Shown here in pieces: positions 48,604 through 59,597 of a DNA stretch of 64,000 nucleotides; within the stretch, counting starts at the first letter, position 1, and each line of letters opens with the position of its first letter. The notes beneath the pieces were generated by a model that was given only the letters and a program-made list of their open reading frames with translations, did not search any database and had not been told where the DNA came from. A program made the translations under genes and the position numbers. Origin of the DNA: Xanthoparmelia taractica (taxonomy: Eukaryota; Ascomycota; Lecanoromycetes; Lecanorales; Parmeliaceae); assembly GCA_033085395.1 (NCBI GenBank), contig JANQBS010000133.1:46124-110123 (forward strand), read 5' to 3'.

Positions 48604-50282
48604 AATCACAGATGTAATCATGCACAATTCATATTCTCCGCCTAAGAATGTTCGCAGAATCTCTCTTTCGCCACTGCCAGGAGGATCGCGCGTATGTCTT
48701 GCTGGGATTGTGCCAATGCCCATTACAGTCTCGGGAGAAGTATCTCGGAACGTTCGCTGGATACAACTTTAAGAAATACCGCTCTTTACTATCACTGTAT
48801 CGTGAGTGGGTGGAGCTTAAATGCTCAACGATAGGCTCCTTAACCTAGGGTGAAGTAATCTTTTTCTTGGTGTACGATGATTATTAATAATCTGCTGAGC
48901 TTGATCAAGATGTACAGCCTTAAGCCAAAGGATGTCAGGGAGGCTGGCTGGCTTGAGCTGGACGTAAGTAAGTAACAGCCCTGAGTTTGAATGGTCACCC
49001 AATACTTAGGCCAAAGATATGTATGTTCAAGCCTTTGTCGACGGCAGCATTGATCTCCTGGCCGTCTGAGATTAGATTGCGATGGAAAAGGCAGTAAGGT
49101 GGAAGAGCAGTTCTATCATGTACAACGCGGGCGCGCTCTCCATCCATCATTGAGTGCTTCCAGACTTGGCGTTTTCTGTTCCTGAAACGTCGAGCCTGTG
49201 AAGAGGTTTGGCTAGTGCTTGCTCTATACTAGCCTACCGTCATAGGCTATGAATGTCTACATAACCGTGCACTTTGTGGATGGGAATAGTGAAGCAAGCC
49301 GGACTCGGGTTCTTCTCCCCACACACTGGTAATACATCACTGGCTAGAATTCCCGGCAGATGAGTCACCGCCTTTGTGCATTGCTGAGAGAATTGCTCCT
49401 ACAATTTCATTTCCTAAGAAAATAAACGCATTTAGCAGTCTCTGGCTCCATTTCTTTACAGCATATCTGTGGTGTCCAAGGATGCAGTTGGACCGTCGCT
49501 TGAACTCGCCGCCTTATTCTTGCTCTAACCGGTGCTGAAGAGGGCGTCGATGATGGGGTAAGTCGTTGCCCGGATGTTTTTTTCAATCTCCATCACGTTT
49601 CTACATTGATACGGCTTTTGGTTCCTGCAGAAATATTGAAGCCAGAGCTCCCGAGCGGAACCCCGCTCTAAGCCGAACCCTAAGGGTTGCTTTGCTTGCT
49701 ATTGCTAGTGTCTTGTAGGAGTGGCTCAGTTTCGCTTTTTAGGAAAACATATATCATATGCTTGAGAAATATCATAGCTAAGAACCTTGTTCATCCGACT
49801 CATAAGTCACGTTCTTCTCATGTGCTTGTCATCCATCCGCCGCTGTGACCTCATTATCACTTACCCGCGGCCTAACGAGTCTCAATTGACGATAAAGACG
49901 GACCCCAAAGCTTTAGTTACACGATGTTCAGCGAACGTTGAATTCTTCCCCTTGATAAAGAATTCGGAAGCGTTGTTAACGCCAACAAAAGTTATTTCTG
50001 TGTGCATCTCTAAGGATTGGTCTTGCCTGAAGCATGCACATAATGAGATGTATTTCATTGGCTAGACTGTGGGGAAGGCAAGTCGCGTATGGGTGCTTTT
50101 CTATATCCGCCTTGATGGAAGCGCAACTTTACGGTGCTTGCAAACGCAAACTTTGACAACCTGCAACCGAACACAGATACTTTTCTGAATAAACCTGCAG
50201 CACAAAAAACACAGCTCGAAAACCACTCGCTCATTGGACACCTTCTCAGGATTCCATTGATTCTCTGAACTGAAGTACGACA
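48604..50282. other. Long intergenic region, no gene seen
   Basis: A plus-strand frame at 49787-50065 has no motif. The region shows no repeats or RNA genes I can support. Confidence 0.4.
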
Positions 50283-51263
50283 ATGCACAAGCATGAGTGG
50301 CTCATGCGTACCATTACCCTCCTTGGCCTTTTGTGCTCTGTGCGGTTGGGCTCGACCGCGAAAATACCGCATGGCCAATCAATTGATTCGTCTTCGAATG
50401 ATGTGTTGTTAGCAAGCAATCCTGCTGCAAACATCACCGCCGCTGGAGCCAACCCTTTCTTTCGCATCACTACCAACTACTTAGACACGGACATTGAGGA
50501 GGATGACTGTGTGATGAATGTCATCATAGCAATGGGACATTTGAGCGCAAAGACGTTCACGCAACCCATCGAACCTAGAGCCTATGGCGATCACCGCTTT
50601 CCAAGTGTTCTTATCGTAACAAGAAGCCCGGCTGAAGGGGGCCTGATTGAGCCGCGCTTTCTTGTCTGGGGGCTCTATTCTGGTATCAAACCTATGGTCC
50701 GGGATAACAAATGGAAAGTCGCCGAATTCACTCTGCTTTGGGGCGAGTCCATCGTAGGCTATATTTCGTTCGAGGCCACAGGTATTACTCGGCCCTCGCT
50801 CCAAGGCTCCAGAGATACAAGCGTTCAATCACGAAGATCTACGCCTCCTCTGGACTCACTTGCTCTCTACAACCCTGTCAACCCTGCTCAGCATAATTCG
50901 TCGCAACCAAACCCATCTTTCTTCATAGATGTCGAGCTCACCAGCCTTGGAGATCCAATTCCGAAAGTCGATATCTTCATGGCTGTACTTGAATGCTTTC
51001 TCTACATCGGGCCCAAGACAACAAGAGAGGCTCTGGTAGCCTTTAGCGTCTACCCGTCCCCATACGACGTGACGCTGCGTTTGATGCCTCTATCACGGCG
51101 CGAGGAACCTTTCTTCGACTACGGAGTCGCCTCACTAGGTCTTTCCACTGTACCCTTGAAATTCTTCACTGAGAGACGGCAGCGATGGACGGAGGTGGAT
51201 TTTGCCTATTTGGTGGACGATGTTTTGGTAGGAAGAGGGTCAATCAGAAAGGGCAGAGGTTGA
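50283..51263 (+). CDS. Secreted protein of unknown function
   Basis: Single-exon frame of 326 residues. The N terminus MHKHEWLMRTITLLGLLCSV is a signal peptide with a basic n-region and a Ser/Thr/Ala cleavage zone. The mature part is beta-rich with few cysteines and alternates conserved-looking hydrophobic segments (FRITTNYLDTDIEEDDCVMN, WKVAEFTLLWGES, FFIDVELTSLGD, VAFSVYPSPYDVTLRLMPLS) with a Ser/Asn/Pro linker near residues 170-210. The repeated motif of a short strand with a tyrosine or tryptophan suggests two similar beta domains. I do not recognise a family. It lies alone between long gene-free stretches. Stop-free length and signal peptide support it as real. Confidence 0.65.
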   Translation: MHKHEWLMRTITLLGLLCSVRLGSTAKIPHGQSIDSSSNDVLLASNPAANITAAGANPFFRITTNYLDTDIEEDDCVMNVIIAMGHLSAKTFTQPIEPRAYGDHRFPSVLIVTRSPAEGGLIEPRFLVWGLYSGIKPMVRDNKWKVAEFTLLWGESIVGYISFEATGITRPSLQGSRDTSVQSRRSTPPLDSLALYNPVNPAQHNSSQPNPSFFIDVELTSLGDPIPKVDIFMAVLECFLYIGPKTTREALVAFSVYPSPYDVTLRLMPLSRREEPFFDYGVASLGLSTVPLKFFTERRQRWTEVDFAYLVDDVLVGRGSIRKGRG

Positions 51264-52317
51264 TTAATGTCGAGGGAATCCAGAACCTAGCTCGGGGGAG
51301 GGAAAATCTGCCTGGCTAAGCAGCGTTTGTGAGATTGTTTATTTACTTGCGATAACTGTTGTCTCGCTGATTGAGAGCATGTACACTTGAGATTAATGTT
51401 CACCATCATCAGCGCCTTCCTAGGCTTCTTATAGAGTTTATATAGACTTGGTAGATTTGGATCTGAGGCACCAGAGCCTCTAGTGGTTCTTCTCCACACC
51501 GGTGATCATACTAGCATCTGCATATGTATGCCGAGAACGATAGTCGCCGCTCCGCGCGCCGGGCGGTACGACATTAAGCACGGAGAGCTCTCTTGTGAAT
51601 TTAGCCCCCACAGCATCTCACTTTACCTTCACATTACCACGCTAGCAATATCTTAGAAAGGTGTGTTGTAACTAGCTCGAGATTTGCCAAAACCTTCCAT
51701 CTCCGACATTGGTACCGCAAAATGCTTCCATGACGGACGCATATTGTCTGTTTTGCAAGGTAATCCACTATCCTTTGGGCTATGTTTCATCTGTTCGAGA
51801 CCTTGGCGCTCATAAGGGTGCGGTAACCTATATAAGAAAAGGAGATTGAGAGGGAAACACTGGAACATGGCATCGCCATTTCGGCTGGAAGGGCATCTTT
51901 TCTCAAGGGTCGACGCGACATGTCCCACTATTTCAAGCAAAGTTTGCCCGAGGCATTTGCAAGAGGACTCCTCATAGCGGACTCCCTCTCCATACGAACG
52001 TGATGAGGGAACCGCCGTATACTTTGAAACACTGTTGGCGGGCTAATAACGCCACATAGGTGTCATTCTGAGACTGAGAAAGAAACATGGGTGCGGGAGT
52101 ATTGGTCAAGAGTCAAGGGGATAAGAAGACACTGTAAAGGAATGGTAGATCTCTCTCCTTTCACCTTATATCAGTTAAATGAACTAATTAAAACTGTATT
52201 TTATACTATGATAACCACTCATTTGGGAATGCACAACCCGGCTGTTTTTAGACTGCCCTAGTCCTCTATTAATGTTAGACGGGACGATCACTTTGTAGCT
52301 CCAGAGGGACTCTGCAG
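51264..52317. other. Intergenic, no gene seen
   Basis: Frames such as 51653-51940 on the minus strand are unsupported. Ordinary composition. Confidence 0.4.
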
Positions 52318-53259
52318 CTACGTGTATTGCCAAGCTGCGAAGCCAGGCTCGTTTCCTGTGGCGGTGGCGAGCTTGATCGAATAGCAGTTGTCGTAGTTGC
52401 TCATGAGGGCGCTGGCGTAGAGCTGAGGATAGGTCGAATTGTCGGCCGAGACACAGGCATAAAATCCCGAAGTCGCAAACGACAACTCTCCATTTTCCAC
52501 GGCGAATCCTTCAAACTGGGAGCCTGGTGGAGCGACACCAGAGTGTGCTTGAGTATAGCCGACGGCGCCGTTGGGGGCGACGTAGATTTGCTGGCCACCG
52601 GGCACCTCGACGGTCTGACAGGAATTAGCAAAGGCCAACAATTAAGAGAAGAGCGGCAAAAGGGTGAAAGGAGAAGGTCAGAGCAACACACCAGGCCACA
52701 GAAGCCACCGGAACAGGTCCAAACGGTCTCTTGTCCAGGAGGGCAACCAACGGATTGCGCAACAAAGTCGGGACAGTAGGTTTCTGGCGCTCCTCCGCCA
52801 ATGCGGAAGACCAAGCCAGCGGCTTGGACGAAAGCCGAGCTGAAATAAGGGGACTCCAATGCTACGACCAGGAAAGTACCATCCTGAGATGGCGATTCCG
52901 GAGATGGCGCTGGAGGAGCCAGGCGGCCGTTATCGCAGCTGTGGAAAGATGGATATCAGCCTGACGGCGCAAACGAGATATCAGATAGGAGATGGGCTTC
53001 GTACGAGTACATGGATTCGAGGTAGCAGTCCTCCCCGCAAGGCAGCGTCGCCTGGCCATTCTCAACGGGGCAAAGCTTGTAACCATCGAAGCATGTATAC
53101 TATCAGTTCGCCAATGTTAGAACTAGACTCGAGATGCAGACTCCGGCGGTATCTTACCTGAGACGGAACATAGAACGCATTTGCGCAAGGTTGAAGGTCT
53201 TCTGCTGATGCGAACCCAATCACGGATGAGGCCATTAAGCCTAGCAAGAAGGATAGCAT
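52318..53259 (-). CDS. Secreted carbohydrate-binding-like protein
   Basis: Protein of 246 residues from exons 53259-53158, 53099-53005, 52938-52692 and 52614-52318; introns of 58, 66 and 77 nt with normal ends and total 741 nt. After the signal peptide (MLSFLLGLMASSVIGFASA) a short Cys-rich module reads PCANAFYVPSQYTCFDGYKL, LCPV, PCGEDCYLESMYSC. It is built only by the correct splices and resembles the CBM52 / Carb_bind (PF10645) module of fungal septum glucanases. A Pro/Ser linker leads to a second domain with Cys pairs (CPPGQETVWTC, GGFCGL) and a C-terminal domain FYACVSADNSTYPQLYASAL that ends in AWQYT, as in secreted proteins annotated IgE-binding. No glucanase catalytic domain is present. 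A wall-polymer binding role is inferred. Confidence 0.78.
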
Positions 53260-53916
53260 TTTGATGTGTAGGGATGGTAGCCGGCAAGATGAAATCTGTT
53301 GATAATGGATTAGGGAGCTGAGTGACTGAATCGATGAGATAGAGAACTAAATGCAGGTGGACATGGACTGTTATATACGCAAAATCGCCGGAGACGGTTC
53401 CTGAAGGCTGCCCAACAGTGGAATTTGGCCCACAGTACTTGATTTAGTTGCGGTAACCTCGGGCTCCGTATTTCAGCCATCTTAGCGTCTCAAATTCACG
53501 CGAGTCTTGAGTAAGCTAGTTAATCCAAGCCAAGGCCAACGGCCACAAGCCACGATCGACCCACAACTTCCCAACATGCAAGCACATAGTTATCTCCCAA
53601 TTAAAGTCGAGTATGTTGACCTTCTCAAGGGAAAAAGAGCCCAGCTACCCACAACGCCGCGTGGTACAAGTATTCGTGCTAACTTGCGGAATGCGCATTG
53701 AACTGGACACTTGGCAAACACTTGGGAATGCAAAGGCTGTGGACGGCGCTTTAAAAGTGGGCGAAGGCTATTGCATTGATATTGGACTCGGCGATCGTGG
53801 ATCCCATTGAGTTGACCGCTTCTCTTGGTTTTGGCTAGTGAATCTTTCCGAGGGAAGATATTCTTGCCTTTATAATAAGCAAATCGTCTAGAAAACCACG
53901 GTCTATAAGAAAATCT
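53260..53916. other. Intergenic, promoter of the carbohydrate-binding gene
   Basis: Contains the TATA box listed separately. Short plus-strand frames at 53507-53810 have no motif. Confidence 0.4.
53371..53377 (-). promoter_or_regulatory. TATA box
   Basis: TATATAA on the minus strand about 112 bp upstream of the start codon at 53259. Confidence 0.5.
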
Positions 53917-54578
53917 TTAAATGAGTCTGGGAAGCTTTCCCTGCTGGTTGGATGATTAGTCAATATTCTCCGCAAGGGATGCGAAGAGAAGAACAAGGAA
54001 GGTACCCTGCCGAACTTACCTCCTCAGGTTCCTTCATCAAGGTGAGCCGATGTCCGCCTGGACTTGCGGATTCAGTCCTGCTCTTATCCATTAGCGGGTC
54101 CAGCCGCTGAACCCAAAGTTGGTCCTGTTCTCCAACAAATACCAGACTCTTCGGGTCGTCGCCCGCTCGTGTTAATCTTAGATCCTCCGGAGAGAAACAC
54201 ACTTCGTGTCTGGCCGAAACTGTCAAGGTATTGGGCGCTATTGCTTTGTCCTTCATTGGCGCGGGCTCATATGCCGTGAGCAGTTTGGCCAACGCTTCGA
54301 AATGCGGAAGCAGCCACGACGGTGGCTCCTGCCCTTCGCCGGCTAAAGATCCAAGCTTGGCAAGAAATGATGTAGGTGCGACGGCGAAGGTACAGGAGGA
54401 TGATTGGGGTGGAGCTATCCACTGACCGGTCTTCTTAAAGGATTCCGGTTTGTGTGCCCTGAGTTTTCGGATCCGGGATGAGCTGGACGTTGGATAATCT
54501 CAGCATGAGGTTGAAGTGGCCTGGCGGCTCTCCGGTTTTGCAAGATGCTCTTTGGGCCTTGAAGTCAGCGGTAGACAT
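53917..54578 (-). CDS. Unknown 194-residue protein with one indel
   Basis: Starts at MSTADFKAQRASCKTGEPPG (54578). The frame runs to GTQTGIL near 54444-54448, where one T too many in CTTT brings in TAA. Deleting one T continues directly into KKTGQWIAPPQSSS and then without a stop to LMKEPEE at 54020. A 76-nt intron (GTAAGT..CTAATC..ACCAG) and a last exon 53943-53917 (QGKLPRLI, stop) follow. The corrected length is 585 nt. The protein is soluble, with no signal peptide, and has a conserved-looking strand EVCFSPEDLRLTRAGDD. I recognise no family. It is divergent from the FAD monooxygenase at 55009 and shares a 430-bp promoter region with it. Confidence 0.62.
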
Positions 54579-54819
54579 TTGTTCCTCCAATGACGAGCAA
54601 TTTTTGACTGCAAGGTTCAGCGGACCTTAAGAGCCAGACTTTGAGTCCATCAATGCCAACCAACATGTACTCCTCGTGATTTCTGATACTTAAATTGCAT
54701 GCCGCTGTCTATATCAAAAGAGCCGGCGAGTGTCCTGATAGGGGTGTATATCTTGTTCCATTCACGAGTATAGTAATGTCGTAGTGGTGCGGAGATGAGA
54801 CCGGCATTGGCATTGGAAC

Positions 54820-54835
54820 TAACCCTAACCCTAAG
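54820..54835. promoter_or_regulatory. Telobox-like (CCCTAA)2 motif
   Basis: TAACCCTAACCCTAAG sits inside the 430-bp divergent promoter, about 175 bp before the monooxygenase start. Such short telomere-like motifs act as promoter elements in some eukaryotes; here that is inference. It is too short to be an interstitial telomere array. Confidence 0.35.
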
Positions 54836-55008
54836 ATGGCAGCTGGGCCGGTGTTTTGCGGACCCCGGGAAGTCCGAGAACGTCCAAATTGGCTTGAGCC
54901 CCTTTTCCCATCTGATTACTATATAGGTCCATTCGACCATCCAGTGTCGCTTAGAATTCGGTCTGCAAGAAGCCTCTTTTATTAAACGGCTCCTTTCCAT
55001 CTTCTGCA

Positions 55009-56277
55009 ATGTCTAGCCTGAATGTTCTCATCGTAGGTGCGTCCGTCGCAGGCCCGACGGCGGCCTACTGGTTTGCCAAAGCTGGAGCAAATGTCACAAT
55101 CATCGAGCGCTTCCCAAAGCTGCGCACCAATGGACAGAACATCGACATCCGTACCGTCGGCGTCACTATAATGCGGAAGATGCCCGGGATGGAGGTCGCC
55201 GTTCGGGCCAAGACCACTCAAATGGAGGGCATCAGTTTTGTTCGCGACGACGGCACACCATTCGCAATCATGAAAGCCACCGGAGATCCTAATCAGCAGT
55301 CGCTCGTGTCCGAATATGAGATCTTTCGCGGCGATCTCGCACAGATCCTCTTCGACCTGACCAAGGACAATGAAAAGATCAAGTATGTTTTTGGCGAGCA
55401 AGTCGCCTCGATACAGCAAAGAGACGACGGGCCTGTCACGGTCGAATTCGCAAACGGCTTGCCGACTGCGGAATATGACCTTGTCGTTGCCTGCGATGGC
55501 GCAACATCGAGGACTAGAGCCATAGGCTTTGGCTGCGGTGTCCGAGAACACATCAAACCTTCGAATTGCTGGGCAGCTTACTTTTCCATTGAACAAGACC
55601 TTCTTGGAGGAAGTAAAATGGCACAGTCGTTCAGCTCCATCGGAGGCCGTTTCTTCGGTGTTGGACCCGATCTGTCAGGCGTGACTCGCATCGCACTAAG
55701 CAGCATTCGCCCACGCAACGATGGCGACGCCACACTGCCGTTTCGGGAAGCCGCGAAGCAAGGAGACGATGCGCTCAAACAATATGTATTCAAGCAATTT
55801 GAGGGCGCCGGCTGGAAAACCGACGACATCCTAAAGGGCATGATGAAGGCCGCAGACTTCTACGCATCAGAGGTCGTCCAGGTCAAAGTCCCAAGCGTGT
55901 ACAAAGGACGCTTTGTCTTGGTCGGAGACGCGGGTTACGCTCCGGGTTTCACAGGCACCGGTACCAGTCTTGCCATCGCTGGCGCCTATCTGTTGGCGGG
56001 CGAAGTCGGCAGGCATGAGGGCGATCTTGCAGCAGGCCTCAGGGGTTACGAGGAGCGAATGCGGCCAATCATCAAAGATATGCAAAAAGTTCCACCGGGT
56101 ATCCCTACATTGTTTGCACCACAAACGGCCTGGGGGATACGGTTGCGAAACTTGCTTTTCATGTTCGTATCTTGGATCATGGCTTTCAACAGCCTTTTCG
56201 CATGGGTTGGCAATCTCTTCGCCAGCTCCTTTAGCTCTGATAGATACGGGCTCCCTGATTATGAATGGGTGGCCTAA
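55009..56277 (+). CDS. FAD-dependent monooxygenase
   Basis: Single-exon protein of 422 residues, fully open. Group A flavoprotein monooxygenase: LIVGASVAGPTAAYWFAKAG at 7-26 is the dinucleotide-binding fold (GxSxxG variant). GQNIDIRTVGVTIMRKM follows at about residue 44-60, VVACDGATSRTRAIGFG (DG motif) lies near 162-178, and FVLVGDAGYAPGFTGTGTSL (GD motif) near 303-322. The C terminus has a hydrophobic segment (LLFMFVSWIMAFNSLFAWVG) that could anchor it to a membrane. Relatives oxidise polyketide, terpenoid or aromatic metabolites (TetX/UbiH-like branch). It stands directly left of relics of a UbiA-type enzyme, a SnoaL-like protein and a P450, which suggests it was the flavin oxidase of that cluster. 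It carries none of their damage. Confidence 0.92.
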   Translation: MSSLNVLIVGASVAGPTAAYWFAKAGANVTIIERFPKLRTNGQNIDIRTVGVTIMRKMPGMEVAVRAKTTQMEGISFVRDDGTPFAIMKATGDPNQQSLVSEYEIFRGDLAQILFDLTKDNEKIKYVFGEQVASIQQRDDGPVTVEFANGLPTAEYDLVVACDGATSRTRAIGFGCGVREHIKPSNCWAAYFSIEQDLLGGSKMAQSFSSIGGRFFGVGPDLSGVTRIALSSIRPRNDGDATLPFREAAKQGDDALKQYVFKQFEGAGWKTDDILKGMMKAADFYASEVVQVKVPSVYKGRFVLVGDAGYAPGFTGTGTSLAIAGAYLLAGEVGRHEGDLAAGLRGYEERMRPIIKDMQKVPPGIPTLFAPQTAWGIRLRNLLFMFVSWIMAFNSLFAWVGNLFASSFSSDRYGLPDYEWVA

Positions 56278-57628
56278 AGTTCATAATTACCATACTTTAC
56301 TAACCAATGTATATTCTCTACTGCAAGAAAGCCTCTATAAGTCTTGTATTATATAATATAATACCTTTTTTGAATATTACCCCATATTTAACAACTCGAT
56401 ATCGCCAGTTAAAGAGATGGATATCTGGCTTACAAGCGGACAACCAAGGTATTTTTGCCGTCTACACAAGCCCAACTTAAACCCGAACCAGCTACATGTA
56501 TCTGATGAATTGTTTTGCTGATAACGACAACAGAGACGTTCAGTTCAGTATTCTCAACAGCCCGTTGCCAAAATCACGGCAACCATAACCGATGCATTCG
56601 GGCATTCAGTCAAGCGTTTGGATCCCTCCATTTGAATAGAAACTCAAAGTTCGTATGGGGAGTGGTCATGACTCCACTCGCCTATCCATCGGATGTCCAT
56701 TGGGATACGGTTTCTCAAGCCTGAAGTTGTAATTGAGCAGGATGCGCGACGGGTTGTAAAAAAGCGCCACAGGCAGGCTTGGCTGCCAATGCCGTAAACG
56801 AGGTGGTCGAAAGCGGTTTGCACGGATTGTTCACAAAAAATTGTTAGATTTTCAAAGCGATGTGGCCTAATAAAGAGGGAGACAAGGAAATAGGGCGAAA
56901 GGTGTTTTTCAATCTTTGGGTAGGTCGTGAAGGGGGGTCTTACCTGGTACTTTTGAGCATTACCCTCGAGTTGGCGGTTAGCAGAAGGTGAGGATCTTTA
57001 GGGCTGGGGGATGGACAAAGAGAGAGGAAGGAAAAGGCGCTTTACTGGAATCCATCAAGATAGCCGGGTTTCGGAGCGAGGAATGCTGAGACATGGTGTG
57101 TAACATGGCATTAAAGGGTCCAAGGAGGCGGCGACGACGTGACGCACAATAGACGCACTTCCGTACATGAGAACATCAGTGCACCGTTCCATCGCATGTC
57201 ACATTAGTGGTACCTGTAAGCTTATCAGGCGTTAAAGCTCTACAACATCTTCACGTACTGGTGAATTGGGCGTCTGGGGGATTGGCAGACCTGCGCGCAT
57301 TTGAGGTAAGCATTACGATCGAGTATTCTACCTCCTCCCATTTCCTGCCCCTTTGATCCTAACGTGCATTAACTCCAATACACCGACTATCATGCATCTT
57401 TCCCACATGCATGGTATGAGAATCGAATGGGATCCGTTAGATGAGCGGGTACGGTTGGTCAAGGCGACCTCTGCAACCCATTTTGACATAGAATAAAGCT
57501 ATAGCGAGATATATCACCATAATACTGGCTTTTAAGAATCATACAAGCATCAACATTTGACGAAGTAGACCATTTGCAAACATATTCTCGAGGCTCAGAT
57601 TCAAGACGAGCATTCATTGTGTTACAGA
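56278..57628. other. Intergenic, no gene seen
   Basis: 1.35 kb between the intact monooxygenase and the UbiA relic. Short frames (56515-56724, 57459-57641) are unsupported. Composition is not AT-shifted. Confidence 0.4.
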
Positions 57629-58675
57629 ATGGCAGCCTCAACAGAGAAGCAAATTTTCAGAAAGAGATACCTCAAAGCCAGTAAGCGAGGCCTGGTCATA
57701 CGAACGGGGGCAAGTAGTTAATCTTAGACAAGATACGAAGCAGGAACTGTTTTCTCCAACCCGATTTTTTGTTACGCTGTGGCTCTTCACGGAGATCTAT
57801 TTTGTAACCTTTGTCGTTCCCGACACAGCATTTGGAATCTTCGGTGCTCTCGCAAGTCCCTTGTTGATGACAGACTCATCTCCTCAACCCGGAAATCATC
57901 CTCTAGCGACTACCCCTGGTGGTTCTCTTTAATCGCTCCAACTTGCTGAATTTTTGACCTGGCCCAATCGGCGTAAGCCAACTGCTGTGATCGAAGATGC
58001 CTTGAATAAGCCCTGGCGACCTCTTCCGTTCGTCCGGATTACCGTTTCCGAGACACGACGGCTCTTGCTCTTCTGCTTGTCGGTGGTGTTGACCGTAAAT
58101 TGAATCTTTTTGGGGGCATGGGAGGAGACGGTACGGCTGTTCGCTTTGACGTGGATGTACAACGATCTGGAAGGCGGCGATTAATTAGGACTTCGTCACC
58201 GGGAATCTCATTATTGGCTGTGCTTTTGGCCTTTACAATCGCGATGCTGTGCGAATTGCTCTGCGGCCGCGACTAGGAGGTTATGAGACTGGGCGGTTAG
58301 AGGGTTGCGCTCGTCGGCTGTGTGATATTCACTATTATGCAGATTCAAGATATGAAGGATCAGGCGGGCGATCGTACTCGCAGCCGGCGGTCGGTATCTT
58401 TGACACTTGAAGATCGGGCGGCGAGGTGAACTGTTGCTGTCTCGGTGCTGACATGGTTTATTATATGCCCACTTTTCCTTAGCCTCGGGTTTCTGAGATA
58501 TCTGGCTACCGGAGGATTTGGCATCGTAATCGCTTGGAGGATTTGGCTCCTCCCAAACGTCCAAGCGGACCGAAAGACGTGGAAACTATGGGCGGCGTGG
58601 ACAGCTCTACTTTACCTTCTGCCACTGTTGAAAAATCACAGCTTCATCATCGACGAGTTCATTTGCCTGACATGA
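57629..58675 (+). pseudogene. UbiA-type prenyltransferase/terpene cyclase pseudogene
   Basis: Integral-membrane UbiA-superfamily enzyme, broken. In order: possible start at 57629, TLWLFTEIYFVTFVVPDTAF, GIFGALASPLL, VVLFNRSNLLNF, then the first conserved loop KPTAVIEDALNKPWRPLPF. LTWMYNDLEGGD, NLIIGCAFGLYN, the second Asp motif MQIQDMKDQAGDRTRSRRS, LTWFIICPLFLSLGFLRYLA and DRKTWKLWAAWTALLYLLPL follow. Stops: TAA at 57930-57932, TGA at 58101-58103, TAA at 58182-58184 and TGA at 58427-58429 where a Trp is expected (AAR-stop-TV). Frameshifts lie near 57710, 57945-57960, 58185-58195 and 58265-58285. The fungal clade holds meroterpenoid prenyltransferases and the fumagillin terpene cyclase type; which one this was cannot be decided. 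Both Asp-rich loops survive, so loss is fairly recent. Confidence 0.82.
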
Positions 58676-59005
58676 GGTAAGGTTTTGGGATATGTATAGT
58701 CCTGCAGAATGAGACGGCAGTGATTATAAGGGGCAACAGCAGGCGTCGATTGATGTTGGAAATCTTGTGTGAAACTCATTTTGGACGAGGCTGGGGTTGT
58801 CATTTTTTATGTCAACGCAATCATGGCCTCATGCGCTGGGATACAAAGTCGCGAGCTTCGTTCATTTTGTTTGTTTATCGTAAAGGTTTCAATACTATAC
58901 TTAGATCGCAATTTCAATTGCTCAGTGTGAAAGTGCATCGTCAGGCACGAGCGCAAATAGATCATTTTCTCGGGTCGGAAGCCCGATTGCAAAAGAGAAA
59001 CAATC
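58676..59005. other. Intergenic between convergent relics
   Basis: Short gap between the UbiA relic (plus) and the SnoaL relic (minus). Nothing else seen. Confidence 0.4.
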
Positions 59006-59597
59006 ATGGTTTCTCCAGTGGATATGGAATTTTTCCTTTGCACCCACCACCCACACGCACTGATGCAGAAGCTCCTTCTTTATTCAACGCTGCAGTCGCG
59101 GCTCCGAGCCTGGGATTCTGCTCCTTGGCTTTGAAACTGTCAACGTACTATTCAGTTATCTTGACCTGGGTTTCATCTTCGACAGCGTGCAGGATGAACA
59201 TGTACTCGTTGTTATAGGGGTCGATTATGGCTTTTGCAGTGCTACTGGCGTTTATGAAAACCTTGTTTAAGATCTCGTCCGTGATGAGATAGTGGATCGT
59301 AGCCTTGAGCTCATCGAAGTAAGAGAGTACGGCTTCGTAAGCAGCACGGTAGCTTTTGCGAAGGCCGAAACGTTAGATCTCAAGATTCTCTGAGGCAGGA
59401 GTAGATAACAAGGGTTAGAGAAGGGTACGTCGCTGGCCTTATGTTATTCATCTCTGAATAGTTCATTGATTTGGGATAGATTCTTTGTACGCAATCTGGG
59501 GAGCGCAGTCGGATTATTTCGTTTAAGTCCAGCGTCTCGAGAGCCTTGATGAAGGCGTAGGCGATCTCTCTTAAGGTCTTCGCTCCTTTTATTTTGC
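59006..59597 (-). pseudogene. SnoaL/NTF2-like protein pseudogene
   Basis: Small alpha+beta NTF2-like fold protein of the fungal SnoaL-like type. Such proteins often sit in secondary-metabolite clusters as cyclases, isomerases or accessory proteins. Preserved: KTLREIAYAFIKALETLDLN, IIRLRSPDCVQRIYPKSMNY, then after an intron-like gap (about 59393-59437) SYRAAYEAVLSYFDELKATI, YNNEYMFILHAVEDETQVKI and YVDSFKAKEQNPRLGAATAA. Damage: a frame break with TAA between the two halves near 59375, and TAG at 59148-59150 before YVDS. There is no ATG at the expected start. The right half is otherwise one long open frame ending at 59006, so decay is light. Confidence 0.75.

Noticed and set aside
54820..54835. 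Interstitial telomere or chromosome end
   Set aside because: Only two CCCTAA units, far too few for a telomere array.
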